Source: Patescibacteria group bacterium UBA5194
Lineage (GTDB): Bacteria; Patescibacteriota; Gracilibacteria; BD1-5; UBA6164
DNA length: 60,714 nucleotides
Reading direction: 5' to 3'
Assembly: GCA_002412935.1 (NCBI GenBank)
Contig: DHWA01000009.1
Coordinates: 1 to 60,714 of the forward strand
The notes beneath the pieces were generated by a model. That model saw only the letters and a list, made by a program, of their open reading frames with translations, was not told where the DNA came from and ran no database searches. This document shows positions 21,798-33,101 of this stretch, one piece after another (within the stretch, counting starts at the first letter, position 1; every line of letters starts with the position of its first letter). Both the position numbers and the translations under genes were made by a program.

Positions 21798-22958
21798 TTA
21801 AGATTTATATTTAATATTACATTTTATTTTATCCCGATTTCACTCAGCAATATATATGGATCTAGTTGATCATCAATTTACATATTCAATTTCTAATTTT
21901 CAATCTTTATATAAATTCTTTAAAATCTCTTTTACATCACTTATTAATACTCAATTTATTGCAGCAAATTCAATTATATTAACATTTGATAATATACTAT
22001 TTTGAAGTAATTTTATCAAATCTTCTTTAAAACAACATAATTTATCAATACATTTATTATCTAAAACTTTCTCTCAAAATAATGGGATTTGATAATTTTC
22101 TTTTTTTTCTTCTTTTTTCTTTTTAATATCAATTTTTCAAATTCAATAATCTCATAATTTTGAAGCAACACCATTAAACTTTATAAGTCAAAGTATATGT
22201 CAAGAAATATAAAATAAGGCATTTTTTCTTTTTCAATCATCTAATAAAACATATCTAATATAATTACTGTTTAAATCTTTTCTCATTTTTAAAATTATTT
22301 CTTCACATAATTTATGTATATCTTTTTCATAATGATTTCATACTCATTTTTCTGTAAAATCTTCTATTACTTTACGAGTTTTATGTTCTTTATTATTTAA
22401 AATATTAGATGCATTAACAAATCTATACAAATCCATAACAGGAGAAAAAAGAAGTATTTCAGTATTTTTTACTAAAAATAAATTCTTTATATCTTGAAAA
22501 CTAACAGTAGAATAACTGTATTGATCTAAAAAAAAGAATTTATGTATCTTTGTATTAGTTAAAATTGTAGTAATATCACTCAAAATATCTTTAAAATCTT
22601 TTTTTTGATATTGTATATTTATATTTTTATTTATTTCATAATTTTCCAGTTTTTGTTTTAATTCTTCTATGTTATTTTTATCATTAAATAACAGAAAAAC
22701 TTGAGGAGAATTATATTTATATTTATTTAATAAAGTATTATCAGTTAATAACTTATTTAAAATATCAATAAGTAGTAATGGACTTCACTTTTCACTTCAA
22801 TTATATCAAGCTCATGAAAATAAATCAGCAATAAATATTTTTCATGTTGCCATTAATAATGTAATAGCAAATTTTTCAATATATCAATTATATAATTCTA
22901 GTTTTTGTTTTGTTATTTCTGTTTGTTTGCAAAAAAAATCACATGTATTCTTGTTCAT
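21798..22958 (-). CDS. Three-Cys-motif partner protein TcmP
   Basis: 386 residues. It begins MNKNTCDFFCKQTEITKQKL and has the family's conserved block IADLFSGAGYNGSEKGSPLL followed by FLLFNDKNNIEELK, a Rossmann-like arrangement. The C-terminal half is a winged-helix-like basic region. TcmP proteins are defined by co-occurrence with three-Cys (DUF5131) proteins; their reaction is unknown. The gene lies 69 bases downstream of the restriction-modification gene and 16 bases upstream of DUF5131, in one direction. It contains a CGG codon (21834-21836). Confidence 0.82.
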
Positions 22959-23027
22959 ACTATAAATACTTACTTTTAAAAGATATTCTTTAAATTTTTC
23001 CTTCACTTAAATTTAATTTTAAGTATA

Positions 23028-25361
23028 TTACAGACTTTCACTATAAGGCAAAGATTTAATATAATTTTCCATGAATTCCCAATCAATTTCTTTATTTTTA
23101 TTAACTGGTAAAGGAATAGTATCATTAATCCATTTATTTTTAAAAGCTTTTCTTCAAAAAGAATATTTATATTTATTATTAGTCATTACATTTGAAATAA
23201 ATAATCAATTATATATATTAAGTTTTTTATCTTTAAAAATTGTTATTTCATCACTTGCAGTAAAACTACCTTTTATATAGAATGCATCTCAAAAAGTAGT
23301 ATAAATAATTGAATCTTTTTCAATAAATAAAGGATTTGATATAGAATCTGTCCACCCATTATTAAATTCAGAGGCAGAAAAATATAAAACATCTCATTTT
23401 TCTCTATTTTCAGCTGTTAATCTTTTTCATCTTAAATTATTTTTAAAAATATTTTCATATTTAAAATATCCCCATTCTCTATCATTTAAATTTAATATTG
23501 TATCAAAAAGTTTATTTGATTTTACTTCTTTTAAATTGTATGTTGCGAATTGAAATCAAATATAATTATGTATAGATTGTTCAAAATCTATATTTCTAAG
23601 TTTTGTATAATCTGTTTCTAAATATACTTCTGCTAACCATTCATCACTTTCATTTACACACTGTAATATTGATAAACCAGGGATTTCTTTTCTGTTATAA
23701 TAACTATCTAACCATATATTTCTAATATTAGAATAAAATTTATTTTTATAATCAATTCTTCCTTTGTTTTTTATTTTTTCAAAACCATCTTCTTTAAAAT
23801 ATCAAAACCAAGTTTGTTTATTTGAATTATGAGGTTTATGTGCTTCAAATACAACAATACAAGTTACTGTTCAAGTAGGATAAAAAAGTTCATCTGGCAT
23901 ACTCATAACAGCTTTTAAAGTATGATATTTTAAAAGTTCTTTTTTCAAATCATCATTTGTTTTATTAGACATAACTGTTCACTGAGGAATAATAGCAACT
24001 CAAATTCATCAGACAACAAGAGAATCTAATAATTTCTTAACAAAAATTAACTCTTTCTCTCACTCTTTTTTCTGTGAGTAAGGAGGATTTATTAGTCCCA
24101 CATTACAACCAAACTTTTGTAAATCAGAAGTTTTTATATCAAAACAATTTGTTTGAAAAAGATTTGTTTTTCAATCTCAACGAATAATCATATTTGCTAC
24201 AGCTAAAGCAAACATATTAGTTTGAGTTTCTACTCAAACTAAACTATTTTTATATATATAATCAATTTCAGCAACAGTTGGATCATCATCTATCATTCTT
24301 TTCATTGCTGAAATTAAAAAACCTGCAGTTCATGTAGATATGTCAAGAACTTTTGAATTTTTATTTACTTCTGCTAAATCACAAAATAAATCTGTGATAT
24401 GTGTTGGAGTTAAAACTATTCAAAGTCACTTACCATCTCAACCTGTATATCTCAAAAATTCACTATAAAATTTACCTATTATATCGATATTGTTTACTTT
24501 TTTTACAAAAGGATAAACTTTGCTTTGTATATCAACTAGAAATTTGTGTAGAGAATTATTATCGTGACTTGGATTTGTATGATCAATCTCTCAAGCAGTT
24601 AAATAAGTATGTGTTTTTATAAAAGAAAATTCTCACACTAAAGTATCAATTTTAGACTTCAATATTCAAGAATTTTCAAGAGATTCTTGAATTGATTCGA
24701 TTATCCTTATTGATAGTTTTTTTGGATTTTGAATAGTAGGTATTTCTCTGACAAAATCATCATTATCAAGTGCTAAAAGTAAAGCAGCAACAAGCAAAGG
24801 TTTTTCAGCTTCTTTTAACTTTACTTCATCTCTCATTTGATCATGAAGCTTTTTTGCATATTGCATCAATTCATCTTCTGTAAGTAAGACTTTATCTTTT
24901 GCATGAAAAATATCGTAATAATCTTCATATTTTTGAAGATTTAAAAATTTTCTTGCTAAAAATCTTTTTTCTCATTTATTCCATTGAAATGTAGAAATCC
25001 TATTATTTTTATCATCTCAACTCACACCAATTGCTACAATATGAAAATTATCTTTTAAAAAACTTGCATAATGTAAAACTCAATCAACTGCAAAATCTCT
25101 TGGTTTATCTTTTGTTTCACTTTCATGAAACTTAGTAATTGCTTTACACTCAATAACAATTAAAACATCAGAATTTTTATGTCTTATAAAAAATTCTGGA
25201 TATCAAACTCAATTTCAAGATTTTGAAGCCTTTGATAACAAGCTTATAATAGCATCATTATCACTTTTTTGTTCTTCTACAATTATTTGTTTATCATCAA
25301 AATATCACAATTCTCTTAATTTTTCTCTAACAATTATTTCTGTCTTTCTTTCATTAACCAT
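23028..25361 (-). CDS. Single-chain restriction-modification enzyme (nuclease, N6-adenine methyltransferase, specificity domain)
   Basis: 777 residues with a three-part plan. The N-terminus is a PD-(D/E)XK nuclease of the HsdR_N type: GYPEFFIRH (Glu54) and VLIVIECKAI (Glu69, Lys71). The middle is an HsdM-like methyltransferase with motif I DISTGTAGFL (Asp340) and catalytic NPPY (425-428). The C-terminus resembles a type I HsdS target-recognition domain (GKRLTAENREKGDVL, FSASEFNNG). The layout is that of type IIG/IIB or ISP-like enzymes, which cut and modify with one polypeptide; there is no SF2 helicase, so it is not a standard type I. It is the first gene of the operon with TcmP and DUF5131. 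The start MVNERKTEI is the first ATG after the divergent promoter region. Confidence 0.88.
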
Positions 25362-25542
25362 ATTTAATATATTAATTAATTTAAAACTTTATTTATTATA
25401 TTAATTTTTATTTTTTTACAAGATTATATATCTTTATACACACAGTATATACATTTTTAAAAAAGTCAAAATTAATTTTTAAATTTTATTTTTTATTAAA
25501 AAAAGTATAATACAAAAAATTAACAAATTAGAATTATAATCT

Positions 25543-26913
25543 ATGGACATAATCTCACTTATAGAGACAAATAAAACCATTGTATATATATTTTTATCAG
25601 TATGAATTATTGGAAGTTCTATTTTTCCATTAAATCTTTTCATATATTCTGAGATATTTTTTGTAGTGTGATGATTCTTATCTTGATTAGAAATTATAGA
25701 TTTTTCTATAATTTTTTTTATTTTTATAATCTCATGATTTATATGAGATAGTATTTCATTTTTAATTTGATTAAAATATTGAAATAAATCATTTAAACAT
25801 ACTTTTTCACATAAAATATTTAAAAAATATATAAAAAATGATAACTTTGATATAGTATCTGAATCATTTAAATCAAATCCTCTATTTTCTATTTTTGCAT
25901 GAAAATTTTGATTTTTTTCACATTATGTTATTCCTTTTATTTCATGAATACAAAGAATACCTTATATAGATTTCATAAAATATTCAAGTATTTGAATCCT
26001 TTTACCAGTATGATTTTTTTCATTTATATGATTTACAATCTGAAAAAATTTTATTTCGTCATTTATATTTATAAAAAATTATATTTTCTTAATTGTTTTT
26101 GGATTTTTTATATTATTCTTTATTTACCTTTATTTTAAAAAATATTTATTAAAGTCATTAAAAAAATACGAACAAAAATTGAATCATAAGAAAACAAGTA
26201 TATTTAAAATATTTTTTAAACATTTATCTTTAGTATTTATTTCAATATTAATTTTTTATAGTATTACTTTATATCTTATATTTTTTAGATTTTGAAATTA
26301 TAATCATATAACAAATTATAATTTTGATTTTAAACTAAATAACATAGAAGAAATAACAAAATACACCAATTTAAATACATATTATGATCAAAATAAATCA
26401 GAAATTGTTCAACCTATAAATGTAATTATAATAACAGAATCTAATATACATAATATATTAAACTCTTTATGACGGATAGAAAATAAAACTTTTATATGAA
26501 ATAATATTAAAATTAGAGAATTTTATAATTTATTTAAGTCAAAAGAACTACCTATAAGCATTCTAAATCTTGACTCTAAAGCTCAGAATAGTGCATTTCA
26601 AATGAAATCAACAAGTAATTTTAAGAGAAATCATTTAAGAATTTGGAATTTTTGAAAATTACAAGACAATAATGTCTACCTAATAAGCATTTCAAAAGAT
26701 ACAAAAATGGATTTAGAATTATATAATAAATTTTTAACTCCAATACATGAAATTAGTATAAATATTGATTCACAAAGAGATTTATTTCTAAACCAAATCA
26801 AAAAGTTTTTTCCAAAAACAATTTACAAGAAACAGAAATTAAATAAAATAAACCCCAATTTATATAAATACAATTATATAACTGACTGATACTTATATAT
26901 AATACAAATTTAA
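25543..26913 (+). CDS. DedA family membrane protein fused to an LssY_C domain
   Basis: 456 residues. The N-terminal half is a DedA (VTT/SNARE-associated) domain with multiple membrane segments and GDSISFLIGLKYGN and SGIQRIPYIDF motifs. After two further helices a soluble LssY C-terminal-type domain follows (INVIIITESNIHN, then PISILNLDSKAQN, and a C-terminal HLRIWNFG). DedA proteins act in lipid flipping or transport; LssY_C is of unknown function, often fused to DedA or PAP2. A CGG at residue 311 (NSLG-x-IENK) occupies the place where the domain usually has GW. A TATAAT at 25506 is a likely -10. Followed by another membrane protein gene 10 bases on. Confidence 0.85.
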
Positions 26914-26923
26914 ATAAACAAAA

Positions 26924-27514
26924 ATGATTGACTATGCACTAAGTTTTTATAACAACTACACAATTATCTTTTATATATTGTTAACTATTACTGTTGTACT
27001 AGAATGACCAATAACAATATTAACTATTGCCTTACTTGCACCTAAATTTTGATTTTCATTTTTACTTATATATTTATTTTGATTTATATGAGAATTTTTC
27101 TGAGACCTAGCTCATTATTTTGTTTGAAGATTCTTTGAAAAAAATCTATTAAATAATAAAAAATATAAAGTTTTTGAAAAAATTGAAAAGAAATTAGAAA
27201 ATCATTCTTTATTTGACCAAATAATAGTAATAAAATATATTCCTCCTATAACAAGTATATGACTTCTTTATCTTGGTTTTAATAAAACTAATTTAATAAC
27301 TTTTATTAAAAATATTATAGTTTTTGCTTTATTAAATTCATTGATAATAACTTTTATATGATTTAATTTTTGAATTTTGATAAAAGATAAACAAGAATTT
27401 GAATACATAATTATATGAATTATGATATCAATTTTAATATTGTACTTAGCATTAAAACTAGTTACATCTTTTATTATTAAAAAATATCTAAATGGAAACA
27501 AACAAAATACCTAA
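26924..27514 (+). CDS. Small polytopic membrane protein (DedA-like)
   Basis: 196 residues, hydrophobic with four or five predicted membrane segments. It starts MIDYALSFYNNYTIIFYI. The block GEFFGDLAHYFVGRFF resembles the G-D-x-x-x-Y-x-x-G-R motif of DedA proteins, which supports a divergent or shortened family member. The start lies 10 bases after the previous stop; its 3' end overlaps the glycosyltransferase start by 23 bases, so the three genes are probably translated from one transcript. Confidence 0.75.
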
Positions 27515-28190
27515 AAAAATACATTATTGTCGGTTTTGATGAAAAACTAAACCTAATGATTTCTTGACATATTTAGAAACTTGGAAAAAATATTGTCCAG
27601 ATTATGAGATTATTGAATGGAATGAAAACAATTTTGATATCAATTCTTGTGAATATGCAAAAAAAGCATATGAAAATAAAAAATGGGCTTTTGTTGTTGA
27701 TTATGTTCGTTTTGCTGTTTTGGAAAAAGAATGATGAATATATATGGATACAGATGTAGAAGTTTGTAAAAACCTAAATAGATTTTTAACTGATTCTTGT
27801 TTTTTATGATTTCAAGAAAAAATTGCAGTAAATTGAGCTATAATATGAGCAGAAAAAAATCATCCTTTTATAATTGATATGTTAAACTTTTATAAAAATT
27901 ATAAGTGAAATAGAAATTTAGTTTTACCTTATCTTACAACAAAAATATTAAAAAAATATTGATTAAAAACAAACAATCAAGAACAAATTATTGACTCTTG
28001 AATTCATATATACAAAAATCATTTTTTCTACCCTTTTGCATACTATGAAAAACCAACTGACGATATGATAACTGATGAAACCTATGCTATTCACTGGTAT
28101 AAAGCATCTTGGCTTCCTGCCTGGGTTGTAAAATACATTTTTCCTGTTATATGAGTTTTAAAAAGATTCTTAAAAGTATTTAACCAATAA
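27492..28190 (+). CDS. GT32-like glycosyltransferase (capsular polysaccharide type)
   Basis: 232 residues. It begins METNKIPKKIHYC, then the CGG codon at residue 14 and FGGKTKPNDF; relatives have IHYCWFGG, so CGG stands at an invariant tryptophan. VDYVRFAVLEKEGGIYMDTDVEV gives the arginine (CGT) and DXD metal-binding motif. The C-terminus ends in HWYKASW and a hydrophobic tail. The enzyme transfers a sugar from a nucleotide donor in envelope polysaccharide or glycolipid synthesis. Acceptor and sugar are not deducible. It overlaps the preceding gene by 23 bases and the convergent GT28-like gene by 11. Confidence 0.93.
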
Positions 28191-29262
28191 TTTTCTCTAA
28201 TTTTTGCTCAAAGTTTTCATTATTTATTTCAAATATTTTTATTTTATCAGTTTTATTTATTAATTTTTCTAAATTTATATTATCTTCTTGTTTTCAAACT
28301 ACAAAATATCAATTTTCTCATAAATATTTTGCAAGATACTCTTGTTCTGTTTGATTTGGAGTTGGAAATAATATGGCTTTTTTTCATAACTTAACAAAAT
28401 CCATTATACTAGTATAACCAGATCTCGAAATAATAATTTTAGATCTACTCATCAAATCATTTCTAATTTCTCAAGAAACATAAGAATATATAGTAATATC
28501 TGTTTCCTTTATATATTTTTTATAATTTTCTAAAGTATCTCAAAGTACAAAAAATTTTTTTCATTTAAGTTTTTCTGCTTCCTTTAACAAAGTATCTATA
28601 AAACTTCATTTATGCTCCAATAAATATCATGAAATTATAAAAAGATAATCTATATCTTTTTTTATTCATATATCATTTTCATAAAGTGACAAAGGTCATA
28701 TATAACTATGTTTGAGTTTCTTTAATATCTTACAGTGAGATAATTTTCATGCCATATTTTTTTTATTATCTTTGAAATCCGGAATCAAAACTTCATCAAA
28801 TTTTTTTAAGAATAAATGATTACAATAATCAAGTAATCATGAAAATATCCCTAAAAATTTAGGCATTATAAAAGATATCTGATGAGAGATAATATAACTT
28901 TTTATACTTTTATTATAAATACCATATCTTCAATCTGAAAAAATTAAATCAAAATCAGATTTTCTTGATTCAACATACTCTTTCTCTTTTTGTATTATTG
29001 TAAATGTTTTAATTAAATCAATAATCAAATACACATACATAATAATTCAATTTCATCTTTCTAAAGGAGGATAATCTCCAAAATCAACAAATTCTATGTT
29101 TTGTATATTTTTTAATTCTTCCTTTAAAAAATTTAAAGCATTTCAATTAGAAAGAATAACAATATGATATTTTTTTGATAATAAATAATTGATTATAGCC
29201 ATACTTCTAGTAGCATGTCATAATCAAAGAGAACTTATTGCATAAAGAATTTTCTTACTCAT
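28180..29262 (-). CDS. GT-B glycosyltransferase, MurG/GT28-like
   Basis: 360 residues. The N-terminus KKILYAISSLGLGHATRSMA has the GxGH acceptor-site loop of GT28 and related transferases. The C-terminal part has the diphosphate-binding region IIISRSGYTSIMDFVKLGKK and PTPNQTEQEYLAKYL, typical of the donor-binding motif. It could make a glycolipid or glycosylate a surface polymer. It is monocistronic and convergent with the GT32 gene. The hairpin directly upstream of the start codon (29267-29307) may affect its expression. Confidence 0.88.
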
Positions 29263-29266
29263 TAAT

Positions 29267-29307
29267 AAAAAGAATAATATAAATATATTACTTATATTAT
29301 TCTTTTT
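29267..29307. promoter_or_regulatory. Long perfect hairpin in the divergent intergenic region
   Basis: AAAAAGAATAATATAA (29267-29282) pairs perfectly with TTATATTATTCTTTTT (29292-29307), 16 bp with a 9-base loop, T run on both strands. It is only 5 bases upstream of the minus-strand start at 29262 and 78 bases upstream of the plus-strand start. It looks like a terminator but lies at gene starts, so it may be an attenuator or a bidirectional insulator. Confidence 0.6.
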
Positions 29308-29384
29308 TAATGTTTTTCAAAAGAAATATTTCTTTTTTAAAAAAAATCTATAAACTATGTCTACTTAAAAATAAATTAAAAATT

Positions 29385-30701
29385 ATGTTTGCATTTGAAC
29401 TTTGAAGAGAATATAGATTAAGCGTGGCTGAATTATTTTCACTATTTCCTAAAATGGAAGTAGTTTATTTTGATGAAAAAATATTATTGGTAAATAATAT
29501 AGAAGAAAATGAATTACTTAAAATTGCACCTAAAATTTGATGAACAATTAAAATTAATAAAATACAAAGTGCAATTAGAGATTCCGGATCAAGTCCGGAA
29601 TGACAAAGTACAATATTTGAATATATGAAAGATTTTTTTCAAGAAAGAAAAACTAATTATGCTATCAATTTTTACTGAAAAGTAAAAACAAATCAAAAAG
29701 ACTTCTTGCTTAAATCGAAAAAATATTTTGCTAAATTGTGATTATCTACTAGATTTGTAAATCAAGATTTTAATAATATAAAATCATATCTTGTAACAAA
29801 AGAAAAACTTATAGATACTCAAACTGATTTCAATATTATTTTTATAAATTCTGAAATATTTATTTGAAATACAATTTATGTACAAGATATAGAAAGCTAT
29901 GCTAAAAGAGATTTTGGAAAAACAAGAGATATGCAAATTGGGATGTTACCACCAAAATTAGCTCAAATGATGATTAATTTATCAAAAAATGAAACTATGT
30001 TGTCATCCTGAACGATAGTGAAGGATCCCTTAAACAATGCTAGTATAACAAAACAAAGTTCAAGGGATTCTTCGTTGCACTCAGAATGACAAAACCAATT
30101 TAATAATTCCTATACTCAATTACCTATCTATGACCCATTTTGCGGATTATGAACTATACTTTTAGAAGCAATTATAGCTTGAGATAATGAAATCTATGGT
30201 AGTGATATCAATGAGGATATGGTGCAAACAACAAAAAAAAATATAGAATTTATAAAAGATATTTTTGAAAATGATTTAAAAACATATGAAGTAATAAACC
30301 TAGATGCAAAAAATATAGCAAACTGACCTATCTTGAAAAATCATATGATATGAGCAATAGTTACAGAATGATATCTTTGAGAAATATTTTGAAAACTTAG
30401 TATCAATTTAGAAAAAGTAGAAAAACAAAGAATCATATTAGCCCAAATCTATGAAAAATTTTTCTTTTGACTTAAAAGAATATGATTCACTTGAAATATA
30501 ATTATCTCATTCCCTTTTTGGGAAATAAAATGAAAATATAATTATTTCGAAGAAATATATGAAATCATAAATGAATACTGTGTTATTTCTAAGTTTTTTC
30601 CAGATAATTTTGAAGTACAATCAAGTAGATCATGAAGTCTACTTTATAAAAGACCAGATCAAACGGTATGAAGAGAGATTTTTAGATTACAAATAAAATA
30701 A
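29385..30701 (+). CDS. TRM11/TrmG10-like tRNA guanine-N2 methyltransferase with two inserted palindromic repeats
   Basis: 438 residues. Motif I DPFCGLGTILLEAI and motif VI/IV-like VTEGYLGEIFGK match the THUMP-type TRM11/TrmG10 relatives, which methylate G10 or similar guanosines of tRNA. The N-terminal third lacks a clear THUMP but starts with the usual FAFELGREYRLSVAEL. The block TRDMQIGMLPPKLAQMMINL precedes motif I as in the family. Two peptide segments, RDSGSSPEGQS (around residue 70) and the stretch from LSSGTIVKDPLN to HSEGQN (about 207-236), are encoded by palindromic repeats; the second splits the protein just before motif I. No stop or frameshift results. Confidence 0.88.
29580..29605. 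repeat. Short palindromic element inside the TRM11-like gene
   Basis: GATTCCGGATCAAGTCCGGA followed by ATGACA: the same unit as at 40679 and 46289, here read in frame as RDSGSSPEGQ. Confidence 0.9.
30001..30091. repeat. Composite palindromic element inside the TRM11-like gene
   Basis: Begins TGTCATCCTGAACGATAGTG and ends TCAGAATGACA; inner arms AAGGATCCCTT and AAGGGATTCTT. The open reading frame continues through all 91 bases. Confidence 0.85.
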
Positions 30702-30766
30702 TAAAAAATTTGTCTTTAATATTTTTTTTATATAATTAAACAAATTTATTATTTTACCTTATTTAT

Positions 30767-31552
30767 ATGTTCAAAATTGATGCTCCTAATGATATAATAA
30801 AACATATTAAAGTTTGAAGTTTTAGAATCACAAATCCTCAGATATCTCAATGTATTGATTGAAGAAGAACTCAAGATGAAAGTAATTTTTCAATTTCGAT
30901 TCCAGGTTGATGACTTGGTCAATTAGTTTCTATTCTTTCGGTTATAGAAGAAACTAGAGTTATAAACTTACCTAATTTTAGAGAAAAATCTTTAAAAATA
31001 CTACTTGATACAATTTGATGAGAAAATAAATTATCATTTCATACAGATGATAATTGTTGTTCAAGTTGAGTTTGATGTGGACATCTAAAACTTATTTTAA
31101 ATAAAGAAAATAGAAAAGAATACTTACTTAGTGATGAAAGTGCCTTATTTGTAGAAAATGTAATGAAAGATTATTGAACAAGAGCAAAAATTAATGTACT
31201 TCGTGGTGAACATAATGAAGTTTGAGTTTTGATAGTTAAATCATTATTTCATTCAGTTCATGCAAATATTAACTGACATCAACTTTTCATATATACTCCA
31301 GAATTAGCAAAATTTAGAAATGTTGAAATAGCTAAAAGAATGTATGATGAATTTTTTAAATGAACTTGAATGAGTTTAACTCCTGATTCTATTTTAGATA
31401 TGCTTCAAAGAAAAACTGACTTACATTTCAAAGAAACTCTACAAAAAACTGCACCAAATTTACCTGTATACGAAACTAAGCATTTTTTAAATTGAGATAT
31501 AAAATACCTAAAAACACTTTGAAGTATAAAAGATATATTTAATATAAATTAA
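30767..31552 (+). CDS. Hypothetical protein with a carbonic-anhydrase-like CxDxR motif
   Basis: 261 residues, no recognised family. It starts MFKIDAPNDIIKHIKVGSF. CIDGRRTQ (about residues 28-35) has the CxDxR pattern of beta-carbonic anhydrases, followed by SIPGGGLGQLVSILSVIEE and a possible metal-site segment HTDDNCCSS, then CGHLK. The spacing of the later His and Cys does not match the classic HxxC, so a divergent beta-CA-like metal protein is only a suggestion. No signal peptide. It follows the TRM11-like gene by 65 bases and is convergent with the rhodanese gene (4 bases). Confidence 0.7.
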
Positions 31553-31556
31553 ATAA

Positions 31557-31862
31557 TTACTTCTTATTCCAAGCATTGATTCATCAAGCTAATTCACAAA
31601 CCCAAGAAAATCAATTTCCTTTCATAAAATTCATAACAGTCAAACTTCTATTACCATGCCAACAATAAATTAGATATTTTTTACTCTTATCTAAAGCTAA
31701 AATCTGTTCTGCAACATTTGGATTATATATATCCATATTTAATTGTTTTTCTTGTATTTTTCAAAAAGTTCTTCTTTCATTGTCACTTCTTACATCAATA
31801 AGTATAGCATCTCATTTATCCAATTCTTCTTTAAATTGTTCTTTTTTTATTGTCTTAAACAT
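31557..31862 (-). CDS. Single-domain rhodanese-like protein
   Basis: 101 residues. It has the rhodanese elements AILIDVRSDNERRTFG and the active-site loop YCWHGNRS with the persulfide-carrying Cys, followed by NGFSWVCELAGGINAWN. Single-domain rhodaneses carry sulfane sulfur for thiolation or detoxification. The start is the first in-frame ATG; the length is normal for the family. It stands alone on the minus strand between two plus-strand genes. Confidence 0.92.
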
Positions 31863-31918
31863 ATTAAACCTAATTAGTAATTAAATATAACTAAATTCTA
31901 TTTCATTTTATCAATTTG

Positions 31919-31953
31919 TAAAGGTGTTTTTTGATTTTTTACCTTTATTTTTT
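31919..31953 (+). terminator. Possible intrinsic terminator
   Basis: TAAAGGT and ACCTTTA pair around a T-rich loop and are followed by TTTTTTA. It lies upstream of the phosphodiester glycosidase gene and could stop plus-strand read-through; weak. Confidence 0.3.
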
Positions 31954-32008
31954 ATAGAAAATAAGTACACTTAATATAGACAAATATTTTTAAATAATTA
32001 AAAAATTT

Positions 32009-33094
32009 ATGAAATCAACAATAATTAAAATATTTTTCACTTTTTACTTTTTGTTAGTAATTTCTTCAGTTTCTGCAAATACTTTTATAGAAGAAACTAT
32101 CGACTGACATAAAGTTAAAGTAATAAAATATGATTTAAAATCACAAGACTTCACTTTTAAGATATGAGTAAATAATGATTGAGATGCATCTAGTTTAAGA
32201 GACCTAATGGATAAAAATAATTGAATTTCAGCTGTAAATTGAGTTTATTTTTGTCCTGCTGATTATAGTTCTTGTAAATGAAAAGATTTCACAATAAATG
32301 AAAGATATATAGATGGAAAAAAGATAGCTTGATATGATGACACTTGAGATAGAGTTGTACTTGCACTAGATAAAAACAATACTCCATTTTTATTTCAGAC
32401 AAATAAAATAAATCCAGATAAAGAAACTGAAGTATATAACTGAGTTGGTAACTTCCCTCTTATATTACAAGATTGAAAAAATATGATAGAATATTATCGG
32501 GAACAATGACTTATTGACAAAAAAATGAAAGCTTCTATGTCTAGGAATTTTATATGTAGTGATAAAGAATGAAAAAATTTATACTTTTGATATGTTTATG
32601 ATGTAATTCTAGATCATTTACATGTAGTTTTAACAGAATTATGATGTTACAATGCTCTTAACTTAGATGCATGAGCATCAAGTGCTATGATATATAATTC
32701 TAGATATATCGTTTGACCTGGTAGAAATGTACTTGATTGACTAATAATTGAAAGAAAATGACTTGATACAAAGATATTGAGAGATAGTTTACAAACAACC
32801 ACAAAGAAAATAGAAAAAAATATAAAATTTAAAATATTTAGAGAAAAAACAAAATACCTTGATAAACTTTCTTCTACTATAACAAAGGCTAGAACTCAAA
32901 TTTATGAACAAAATAGTAAGGATTTATATGATGAAAATTGAAATAATATATGATATGAAATAGAAGCAAATTGAATAAATACACTTAAAAAACTTTATAT
33001 AATTAATTATCTTGATAAACTTATTTATGAATTAAAAAATAAAATTATCGCTGAAGATAAGAAAGAAGAAAGTGTAAAAAAACCTTTGTTTTAG
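32009..33094 (+). CDS. Secreted phosphodiester glycosidase (NAGPA/YigE family)
   Basis: 361 residues with a signal peptide (MKSTIIKIFFTFYFLLVISS). The core has SAVNGVYFCPADYSS, GVGNFPLILQDGKN, and the family's C-terminal signature NLDAGASSAMIYNSR followed by GPGRNVLDGLII. Family members remove phosphodiester-linked sugars or act in exopolysaccharide metabolism. A Cys pair (CPADYSSC) may form a disulfide. About 100 extra residues after the domain are Lys/Glu-rich and coiled. A CGG codon at 32498-32500 lies in a non-conserved stretch. The gene is monocistronic and convergent with the pilin-like gene, 7 bases apart. Confidence 0.88.
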
Positions 33095-33101
33095 AATAAA
33101 A

